DNA from: Mesostigma viride
Lineage: Eukaryota; Streptophyta; Mesostigmatophyceae; Mesostigmatales; Mesostigmataceae
DNA: 51,000 nt
Assembly (NCBI GenBank): GCA_009746045.1
Contig: RPFO01000085.1
Span: 569,439-620,438 of the forward strand
Direction: 5' to 3'
In this document: piece after piece, positions 20,861 through 31,500 of the stretch
Position numbering within the stretch: the stretch's first letter is position 1
Layout of the letters: each line of letters begins with the position of its first letter
The notes under the pieces: model-generated
The model's database searches: none
What the model was told of the DNA's origin: nothing
What the model saw: only the letters and a program-made list of their open reading frames with translations
Translations under genes and position numbers: made by a program

Positions 20861-21138
20861 CTTAATTAATTAATTAATAGACACGTGACTGCGTCACGTG
20901 AGCATAAGTCCTCAGTGGGAGGGGAACATGGGATGGAATGGAGGATGTAAGCTATCTAGGTCCTAGTTACAGGGTTGTGGGCACCACGGCCCGAATCGCT
21001 ATGAATGCCATACGCGGTCACATGCGGAGCCCCCACAGACTTGGGGGTGGTCTCCTTCATGCCTACATGCCATCTATCCTTGCGTACCATCTGCCTCCAT
21101 ATGACAGACAAACCAGGACGCTGTCCGGGTGTGAGCCC
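20861..21138 (-). mobile_element. 5'-truncated LINE 3' end
   Basis: Minus strand encodes the conserved ORF2 C-terminus (IWRQMVRKDRW, GAPHVTAYGIHSDSGRGAHN) then the 3' UTR, hairpin CACGTGACGCAGTCACGTG (20882-20900) and (TTAA)n tail. GTAGTCCC (20853-20860, 21139-21146) is a plausible 8-bp target duplication. Confidence 0.8.
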
Positions 21139-21146
21139 GTAGTCCC

Positions 21147-22239
21147 ATACATTACACAAGCAACATATTACTGTCAAATTCCTATAAAAACCCAAAGTTC
21201 ACAAAATCTAGGCCTTTCTCACATCTTCTGAATCTTGGCCTGTGCATACCACTGCACGTTGCCGCGTTATCGACCATTCCATGTAGACGAGCACACCCAC
21301 TTGCAGGCAGATCAAAAATGGCGACACCGCCATAACTGTGAGCTCACACATGAGACAGAGATGGAGGGGCTGTCCTCATGCGCCTACAAGCATCTCTGTT
21401 GGGCATGGCTTGCTGTAAAGGGACATCACAGTGCACACCCTGGCACTTGCCTTATTCCCACACCCATACGAGCCAATGACGCACACAAAGCTGTGGCCCA
21501 CTATGGTCATCATCTCAACTGTCCCATTGCGGCTACCCAAGGGCCTCCGCACCCACCAAACTGATGGCCTGGAGTCCATGGCCGTCCCCACCGTGCTCAT
21601 GTGCCGAAAGTATTATTGGGCCATCCACCCCAACCCACTTGAGGCCATTACTTGCACACCTAGGGTTTGGTCACCCCGTGGCAAATTTGCTGTCCTCAAA
21701 AGGGTACCAGAAGGGCCACTATGGCCCACGGTGTTCCCTCACGCGCATCAGGTACTGCTGGCTCACATAAAAAGAAAAGCGCCACACTTCCCATGCCAGT
21801 TGGGTTGCGCGTATCCTCCCCCAGCAGCTCTCCCTCTCCTCCTCCCCCTCCCCCCAGGCAAACCCTCTCATCCTTTTAACTTCCCCACCAAGTCGTCCGC
21901 CCTCCCCATCCTGCCTCGGCAAGTCACGGCCTCTCTGCCCACCCCCACGTATACTTAGGGAAACCCTGTAGCCGCGCCCCAGACCTGCTGAACGCTTCGA
22001 GAGATGACTTGCACGCAAGAGGGAGAGTCGTTGTACGCTGCTTGCCAACCTTGCGTGCACGAAGCATCCTGCCGTGCATTGCCTGCCGGAGCAACACCAC
22101 TTAGGGATGTCCTTTCACTTCCCCACGGCTCGTGTATCCTTGGACACGCCTTGAAGCATGCCATCCTTCTCTGACACGGCAGCTCGTCTCATATCTTGTA
22201 ATCGAACAAGCACCCTGGGTTGACACCGCATTACCTCGG
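21147..22239. other. Intergenic stretch, no gene recognised
   Basis: No exon, RNA gene or repeat supported. It lies beyond the 3' end of the nuclease gene; I could not identify that gene's polyadenylation signal. Confidence 0.35.
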
Positions 22240-22583
22240 CCCACATCATCCCTCGTCCTCACCTCCCTTGTACTCCAAGGCGCCGTCCTTATCCCTCCCT
22301 TCTACTCGAACACATCATTGGACCTCCCTCACTCGTTGGTAGTACAAAGCGTCGCCCATATCGCCATCATTCCTCACAACAGTTCGTCCACTTCCCCTCC
22401 TCTTCACTTGTGCTCGGAGGCGTCGCCCCTCCCCCACTCCTCGCTTGTACTCAAATATGCCGCCCTCACTATCCACTCATTTGTACTCGGACGCATCCGT
22501 GTCTCCTCCTCCTCACTGGCACTCGAACATACCCGTCCTCCCCCCCATGCACTCGAACAAGTCGCCCTTCCTCTTCTCCTTCC
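22240..22583 (-). repeat. Degraded tandem echoes of the nuclease stop-codon end
   Basis: The coding end GACGTGTTCGAGTACAAG plus TGAGG recurs about eight times downstream on the minus strand every 35-50 bp with divergence, for example GACTTGTTCGAGTGCATG, GGTATGTTCGAGTGCCAG, GATGCGTCCGAGTACAAA, GGCATATTTGAGTACAAG and GACGCCTCCGAGCACAAG. They lie past the stop in the presumed 3' UTR. Confidence 0.75.
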
Positions 22584-25500
22584 TCACTTGTACTCGAACA
22601 CGTCGTCCTCGTCATCCAGCGCCGTGGAGAAAGCGGCCGACTGCAGCTCCATGTCGGCCATGACCGCGGCGCCGTAGCCGCGCCGCCAGCGGTGCCGCTC
22701 ACGGTACCACCCGCAGGTCGCGCCCACCGCCCACACCAGCAGCAGCATGCCGGCCGCCAGTGACACCACCGCCGCCTCTGCCGGGATGAGGGAAGGCAAG
22801 GGGACAACAGGGGACCATGGGGGGCCAGGGGGGCCAGGGGAACCAGGGGGACCAGGGGGACCAGGGGGGGCAGAGGAGACGAGGGGGAACCAGGGCGTGC
22901 GAACCCATCAATACACACGCGCACACAGGTGGCAAGCGCGTGTCAATAAACTTACCGGCAGCCGCTGGCAAGAACTGTGCGTGCAAGAGAAACGAGCCAG
23001 TATGTGGACGAGCGATGTTCATCAGCCACACAGACAGATGCGCACAACATGCTGGGTGGGCATGCCCAACTAGACCCGTTCGAGAGCCACATCGCTGAGC
23101 AACATCAACACGCCCTGATGACAGCGCGCGCATGACATGATGGGACCATCCCGCAAGAATGAGCAGTGCTTACGTACTTGTGCTCAACACAATGTCGTTC
23201 TCCCCCACGAGGGGTGCCGGCGGCGCATCCGCGCAGGGCGTGGCCGCGCGGCGCGTCTCCGGGAGTACTGCAGGTAGAGTGTTCAGCAGCAAGTCGTCCA
23301 GCAGCGCCGCCATCCTGGGGGTGGTGATGGTGGGTGGGTGGGTGGGTGGGTGGGTGGGTGGGTGGGTGGGTGGGTGGGTGGGTGGGTGTGGTGGGTGGGT
23401 GGGTGGGTGGGTGGGTGGGTGGGTGGGTGGGTGGGGGTGGGTGGGGGGGTGGGGGGGGGGGAGAGGGCCACCCCGGGCACGGGCCGTGTCAGCATTGTGA
23501 AGGACGGCACAGGCTCATGGGCGTGTGCGGCTAGCACAAACTTGGGAGATGTGAGAGCCCCAACGGCCTGAGGAAGGGCTTCCTGCCCGTGTGGAACATG
23601 GCCAGAGCATGCTTGCCATCGGGTCAGCCGCTTCCACCCCACAATACAACGGACCTCACAGCAGCCCTGACGTGACAAGCACACCGTGGGGCGCGACTCA
23701 AGTACCAAGCGTCTTTCACAACCATGAATCCTATGGCCATGCGCGTGGCTCGGCTTCATCTGCAGTCGGGAGACAGCCACAGCCGGCATGGCCGCAACTC
23801 AGTCCTACCTGGATGGTGATGTATAGAAGCCCACCGATGGCTGACCAGAAGACGAAATCTCTCGATAAGCACCCTTGGCGGGGGGTGGCATTGCATTGAA
23901 GCCAGCCCCACCCAAAACTCTGCAAGCGTGTTGCTGCCCCTGTAATCTATTTTCCTCGTCTCCCCCCGTGTAGCGCAACATCTCTCCGACCCCACAGCAT
24001 CTTCTCGCATCCATTCTCTCGCATTAAAGCGATGCGGGCAGCTCATGGGGCATTCCATCAACAAGCAGCCCGCAACCTGCCTCCCTCCCTCCAGTCAACC
24101 TCAACCATCCACCCTATGCCACCAACGGCATGAATCCTCTCCATGTGGCGACCTTTGATGTGATTTGACACACACACCTGCCGCTGCAGGATTCCACCCC
24201 ATAAGGGCTCCCCCCCTTGCATTTACCCGCCCTCCCTGACCATGTCAACCCGCATGGGTGGCTTATCCTGCCCCGTGGCACCCGCATGCACCCATTTGAA
24301 TCCATCACACACAAACACACACAAAGACAAGGACACACACGTGTAGCTGGCAAGCACACACAACCCCACCGATAACCACCCACCTGTATCCAGCGAGGGG
24401 GATGAGCTCTTGCACCAGGCCCTGCCCGTGCACGAACAAGGGGAGATTGGCGGCCAGGCGAACGTGATGGTGGGTGAAGGGCATTTGTGAGGGGGTAACA
24501 CGCGTCAGCGTCAGCAGACACCGAACTAGCGCATGCAACAAATGCCACCCCCGCTAACAAGGGGCGCAATGGGAGTGACCCATGGGCCATGCAACCTTGT
24601 GGCTGGAGGGCGTAGGCTCCACGTGACAGGCACCACATGGGCACCTCCCACGCAGTCGCCGGCCGATGAGGCAGAGGGGAATCAACATGGCAGAGGGGCG
24701 ACAACAGGATGGCCATCATGTGGGGGAGGGACGAAGTGGGGTGGTGGTCAGGAAAACAGGCAAAAAGCGACGTGGGGGAACACAGGGAAAGGGAGGGCTG
24801 GGGACCACTGCAAACCACTGCAAACGGTAGCACAACCCCTCCCATCACCTACCTAATGCGGATGCAACAGTGGCAAAGGCAAGGGCATCCAACAAGCCAC
24901 GTGCACAGGGCAAGAGCATCCAACCAGGAACATGCACAGGGCGCTGCCTGCAAGCAGGGCGCGACGCGCCTCACGTAGAAAGGGCATGCCCCCAACCCAT
25001 GACACGCTGGGCAGGCAAGCGGCTTGTTCTCCCATGCGACCGCTGTGTAGGGTGCAGGGTGTAGGGTGTAGGGTGTAGGGTGTAGGGTGTAGGGTGTAGG
25101 GTGTAGGGTGTAGGGTGTAGGGTGCAGGGTGCAGGGTGCAGGGTGCAGGGTGCAGGGTGCAGGGTGTAGGGTGTAGGGTGTAGGGTGTAGGGTGTAGGGT
25201 GTAGGGTGTAGGGTGTAGGGTGCAGGGTGCAGGGTGCAGGGTGCAGGGTGTAGGGTGTAGGGTGTAGGGTGTAGGGTGTAGGGAATAGGGTGTAGGGTGT
25301 AGGGTGTAGGGTGTAGGGTGTAGGGTGTAGCGTGTAGCGTGTAGCGTGTAGGGTGCAGGGTGCAGGGTGTAGGGTGTAGGGTGTAGGGTGTAGGGTGTAG
25401 GGTGCAGGGTGCAGGGTGCAGGGTGTAGGGTGTAGGGTGTAGGGTGTAGGGTGTAGGGTGTAGGGTGTAGGGTGTAGGGTGTAGGGTGTAGGGTGTAGGG

Positions 25501-28500
25501 TGCAGGGTGGAGGGTGGAGGGTGTAGGGTGTAGGGTGTAGGGTGTAGGGTGTAGGGTGTAGGGTGTAGGGTGTAGGGTGTAGGGTGTAGGGTGTGGGGTG
25601 TGGGGTGTGGGGTGTGGGGTGTGGGGTGTAGGGTGTAGGGTGTAGGGTGTAGGGTGTAGGGTGTAGGGTGCAGGGTGCAGGGTGTAGGGTGTAGGGTGTA
25701 GGGTGTAGGGTGTAGGGTGTAGGGTGTAGGGTGTAGGGTGTAGGGTGTAGGGTGTAGGGTGTAGGGTGTAGGGTGTAGGGTGTAGGGTGCAGGGTGCAGG
25801 GTGCAGGGTGCAGGGTGCAGGGTGTAGGGTGTAGGGTGTAGGGTGTAGGGTGTAGGGTGTAGGGTGTAGGGTGTAGGGTGTAGGGTGTAGGGTGTAGGGT
25901 GTAGGGTGTAGGGTGTAGGGTGTAGGGTGTAGGGTGTAGGGTGTAGGGTGTAGGGTGTAGGGTGCAGGGTGCAGGGTGCAGGGTGCAGGGTGTAGGGTGT
26001 AGGGTGTAGGGTGCAGGGTGTAGGGTGTAGGGTGCAGGGTGTAGGGTGCAGGGTGTAGGGTGCAGGGTGTAGGGTGTAGGGTGTAGGGTGTAGGGTGTAG
26101 GGTGTAGGGTGTAGGGTGTAGGGTGTAGGGTGTAGGGTGTAGGGTGTAGGGTGTAGGGTGTAGGGTGCAGGGTGCAGGGTGTAGGGTGTAGGGTGTAGGG
26201 TGTAGGGTGTAGGGTGTAGGGTGTAGGGTGTAGGGTGTAGGGTGTAGGGTGTAGGGTGTAGGGTGTAGGGTGTAGGGTGTAGGGTGTAGGGTGTAGGGTG
26301 TAGGGTGTAGGGTGTAGGGTGTAGGGTGTAGGGTGCAGGGTGCAGGGTGCAGGGTGTAGGGTGTAGGGTGGAGGGTGGAGGGTGGAGGGTGGAGGGTGGA
26401 GGGTGGAGGGTGCAGGGTGTAGGGTGCAGGGTGTAGGGTGTAGGGTGTAGGGTGTAGGGTGTAGGGTGTAGGGTGTAGGGTGTAGGGTGTAGGGTGTAGG
26501 GTGTAGGGTGTAGGGTGTAGGGTGTAGGGTGTAGGGTGTAGGGTGTAGGGTGTAGGGTGTAGGGTGTAGGGTGTAGGGTGTAGGGTGTAGGGTGTAGGGT
26601 GTAGGGTGTAGGGTGTAGGTTGTAGGTTGTAGGTTGTAGGTTGTAGGTTGTAGGTTGTAGGGTGTAGGGTGTAGGGTGTAGGGTGTAGGGTGTAGGGTGT
26701 AGGGTGTAGGGTGTAGGGTGTAGGGTGTAGGGTGTAGGGTGTAGGGTGTAGGGTGTAGGGTGTAGGGTGTAGGGTGTAGGGTGTAGGGTGTAGGGTGTAG
26801 GGTGTAGGGTGTAGGGTGCAGGGTGCAGGGTGTAGGGTGTAGGGTGTAGGGTGTAGGGTGTACGGTGTAGGGTGTAGGGTGTAGGGTGTACGGTGTAGGG
26901 TGTAGGGTGTACGGTGTAGGGTCCAGCTTTCCTTGCCAACACTCCTTCCCGCTCGAGGCGATGCTGTCCCACGTGGCTGCCCTCATGGACAATGCCTATG
27001 TACCCGCAGGTGCCTTGCCGGACACGGCGTCTCCCGCAAGCCTTCCCATGTCATTGGTTACCCTGCCTTCCCATGTCATGGTTTACCCCGCGGGATCCCC
27101 ACACAAACCGCGGCGGTGACCAAGGAGCCTATCGACCAACCGTCCACCTTCCCATGCGTGGCGCCCACCTGCGCCTGGAACGCATAGGAGGTGTCCAGCG
27201 AGATGGGCCCCTTTTCGTTGGACGCCAGCGAGGAGAGCACGCTACCCGTGTACACCGCCTGCGGGCGCGAGGCAAGGGGGGGCATGAAAAGGGGGCAGAC
27301 TGGACACGACGCGGCATCAGAGCGTGGCCAAGGTGCCTCACGGCCGCAGTGGACGGACGGACGGACGGACGGACGGACGGACGGACGGACGGACGGACGG
27401 ACGGACGGACGGACGGACGGACGGACGGACGGACGGACGGACGGACGGACGGACGGACGGACGGACGGACGGACGGACGGACGGACGGACGGACGGACGG
27501 ACGGACGGACGGACGGACGGACGGACGGACGAATACGAGTGGTGAGCGGTAGGACATGAGATGGGGACAAGGCAGGACGACAAGCGGCCGAGGGATCTTC
27601 TACCATGTCCTGCCAACCCTTCGGCACCCCACACACGCTCCTGCCACTTCATGCATGCACCCATTCAGTGAATGGGCTGGCGCACACGGCTCTGGCACGA
27701 CCCACCTTGGACCACCACAAGCATGGCTCCCGGACCGCCATGCACTGTTGGCCAGGCAGGCAGCACCCACCCACTTCAGCTTCATGCAGCCACGTACCTG
27801 GGCTATACCCCACGGTTTATTGCCCACATACGCCACGGTTTCTTGCCCACATACGCCACGGTTTCTTGCCCACAGACCCCACGGTTTCTTGCCCACAGAC
27901 CCCACGGTTTCTTGCCCACATACGCCACGGTTTCTTGCCCACAGACCCCACGGTTTCTTGCCCACAGACCCCACGGTTTCTTGCCCACAGACGCCACGGT
28001 TTCTTGCCCACAGACGCCACGGTTTCTTGCCCACAGACGCCGCGGTTTCTTGCCCACAGACCCCACGGTTTCTTGCCCACAGACGCCACGGTTTCTTGCC
28101 CACAGACGCCACGGTTTCTTGCCCACAGACCCCACGGTTTCTTGCCCACAGACGCCACGGTTTCTTGCCCACAGACCCCACGGTTTCTTGCCCACAGACC
28201 CCACGGTTTCTTGCCCACATACGCCACGGTTTATTGCCCACAGACGACGGTTTCTTGCCCACAGACCCCACGGTTTATTGCCCACATACCCCACGGTTTA
28301 TTGCCCACAGACGCCACGGTTTCTTGCCCACAGACCCCACGGTTTCTTGCCCACAGACGCCGCGGTTTCTTGCCCACAGACCCCACGGTTTCTTGCCCAC
28401 AGACCCCACGGTTTCTTGCCCACAGACCCCACGGTTTCTTGCCCACAGACCCCACGGTTTCTTGCCCACAGACGCCACGGTTTCTTGCCCACAGACCCCA

Positions 28501-31500
28501 CGGTTTCTTGCCCACAGACGCCACGGTTTCTTGCCCACAGACGCCACGGTTTCTTGCCCACAGACGCCACGGTTTCTTGCCCACAGACGCCACGGTTTCT
28601 TGCCCACAGACGCCGGTTTGTTGCCCACAGACCCCACGGTTTGTTGCCCACAGACGCCACGGTTTCTTGCCCACAGACCCCACGGTTTCTTGCCCACATA
28701 CGCCACGGTTTCTTGCCCACAGACCCCACGGTTTCTTGCCCACATACCCCACGGTTTCTTGCCCACATACGCCACGGTTTCTTGCCCACATACGCCACGG
28801 TTTCTTGCCCACATACGCCGGTTTCTTGCCCACAGACCCCACGGTTTCTTGCCCACAGACGCCGGTTTCTTGCCCACAGACCCCACGGTTTATTGCCTAC
28901 AGACGCCACGGTTTATTGCCCACAGACGCCGGTTTCTTGCCCACAGACCCCACGGTTTCTTGCCCACAGACGCCACGGTTTCTTGCCCACAGACCCCACG
29001 GTTTCTTGCCCACATACGCCACGGTTTCTTGCCCACAGACCCCACGGTTTCTTGCCCACAGACGCCACGGTTTCTTGCCCACAGACCCCACGGTTTCTTG
29101 CCCACAGACGCCACGGTTTCTTGCCCACAGACGCCACGGTTTCTTGCCCACAGACCCCACGGTTTCTTGCCCACAGACCCCACGGTTTATTGCCCACATA
29201 CGCCACGGTTTCTTGCCCACATACCCCACGGTTTCTTGCCCACAGACGCCACGGTTTCTTGCCCACAGACCCCACGGTTTCTTGCCCACAGACCCCACGG
29301 TTTCTTGCCCACAGACCCCACGGTTTCTTGCCCACAGACGCCGGTTTCTTGCCCACATACGCCACGGTTTCTTGCCCACAGACGCCACGGTTTCTTGCCC
29401 ACAGACGCCACGGTTTCTTGCCCACAGACGCCACGGTTTCTTGCCCACAGACGCCACGGTTTCTTGCCCACAGACCCCACGGTTTCTTGCCCACAGACGC
29501 CACGGTTTCTTGCCCACAGACCCCACGGTTTCTTGCCCACAGACCCCACGGTTTCTTGCCCACAGACGCCACGGTTTCTTGCCCACAGACCCCACGGTTT
29601 CTTGCCCACAGACGCCACGGTTTCTTGCCCACAGACGCCACGGTTTCTTGCCCACAGACCCCACGGTTTCTTGCCCACAGACCCCACGGTTTCTTGCCCA
29701 CAGACCCCACGGTTTATTGCCCACAGACCCCACGGTTTATTGCCCACATACCCCACGGTTTCTTGCCCACAGACCCCACGGTTTCTTGCCCACATACCCC
29801 ACGGTTTCTTGCCCACAGACCCCACGGTTTCTTGCCCACATACCCCACGGTTTCTTGCCCACATACGCCACGGTTTCTTGCCCACAGACCCCACGGTTTC
29901 TTGCCCACAGACCCCACGGTTTCTTGCCCACAGACGCCACGGGTTCTTGCCCACATACGCCACGGTTTCTTGCCCACATACCCCACGGTTTATTGCCCAC
30001 ATACCCCACGGTTTATTGCCCACAGACCCCACGGTTTCTTGCCCACAGACGCCACGGTTTCTTGCCCACATACGCCACGGTTTCTTGCCCACAGACGCCA
30101 CGGTTTCTTGCCCACAGACCCCACGGTTTATTGCCCACAGACGCCGGTTTCTTGCCCACAGACCCCACGGTTTCTTGCCCACAGACGCCACGGTTTCTTG
30201 CCCACAGACCCCACGGTTTATTGCCCACATACCCCACGGTTTATTGCCCACAGACCCCACGGTTTCTTGCCCACAGACGCCACGGTTTCTTGCCCACATA
30301 CCCCACGGTTTCTTGCCCACAGACGCCACGGTTTCTTGCCCACAGACCCCACGGTTTCTTGCCCACAGACGCCACGGTTTCTTGCCCACAGACGCCACGG
30401 TTTCTTGCCCACAGACCCACGGTTTCTTGCCCACAGACGCCACGGTTTCTTGCCCACAGACCCCACGGTTTCTTGCCCACAGACGCCACGGTTTCTTGCC
30501 CACAGACGCCACGGTTTATTGCCCACAGACGCCACGGTTTCTTGCCCACATACGCCACGGTTTCTTGCCCACAGACGCCACGGTTTCTTGCCCACAGACG
30601 CCACGGTTTCTTGCCCACAGACCCCACGGTTTCTTGCCCACAGACGCCGGTTTCTTGCCCACATACCCCACGGTTTCTTGCCCACAGACCCCACGGTTTC
30701 TTGCCCACAGACGCCACGGTTTCTTGCCCACAGACGCCACGGTTTCTTGCCCACAGACCCCACGGTTTCTTGCCCACAGACCCCACGGTTTCTTGCCCAC
30801 AGACGCCACGGTTTCTTGCCCACAGACCCCACGGTTTCTTGCCCACAGACGCCACGGTTTCTTGCCCACAGACCCCACGGTTTCTTGCCCACAGACGCCA
30901 CGGTTTCTTGCCCACAGACCCCACGGTTTCTTGCCCACATACCCCACGGTTTCTTGCCCACAGACGCCACGGTTTCTTGCCCACAGACGCCACGGTTTCT
31001 TGCCCACAGACGCCACGGTTTCTTGCCCACAGACGCCACGGTTTCTTGCCCACAGACCCCACGGTTTCTTGCCCACAGACGCCACGGTTTCTTGCCCACA
31101 GACCCCACGGTTTCTTGCCCACAGACCCCACGGTTTCTTGCCCACAGACGCCGCTTTCTTGCCCACAGACGCCGGTTTCTTGCCCACAGACCCCACGGTT
31201 TCTTGCCCACAGACGCCACGGTTTCTTGCCCACAGACCCCACGGTTTCTTGCCCACAGACGCCACGGTTTCTTGCCCACAGACCCCACGGTTTCTTGCCC
31301 ACAGGCCCCCACGGACCCACCGTTTCTTGCCATGCACTCATGCACAGGCAATGGCCCGGCTCCTATCAAACACAGCCAACAGCGGAATGAAATAGCCCCA
31401 CAAGCGGCCAGAGCTCCAACCGATGGTGATCCCACTACGGCAACGCACCCATCCTACACCATCCTCGTTGATGCGTAGTGCACGCACACATTGCACGCCG

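Noticed and set aside
25045-26925. True telomere or chromosome end
   Set aside because: The array is flanked on both sides by exons of one gene and the unit is not a known telomere sequence.
24849-26992. Minus-strand 'TLHPTPY' repeat proteins of about 700 codons
   Set aside because: Translation of a 7-bp satellite in two phases; intronic.
27800-31310. CRISPR array
   Set aside because: Units are contiguous with no unique spacers, in a spliced eukaryotic gene.
27556-31478. Three overlapping open frames of about 1260-1280 codons on the plus strand
   Set aside because: They are the three phases of a 23-bp tandem repeat lacking stop codons; no domain, no start context and no codon structure.
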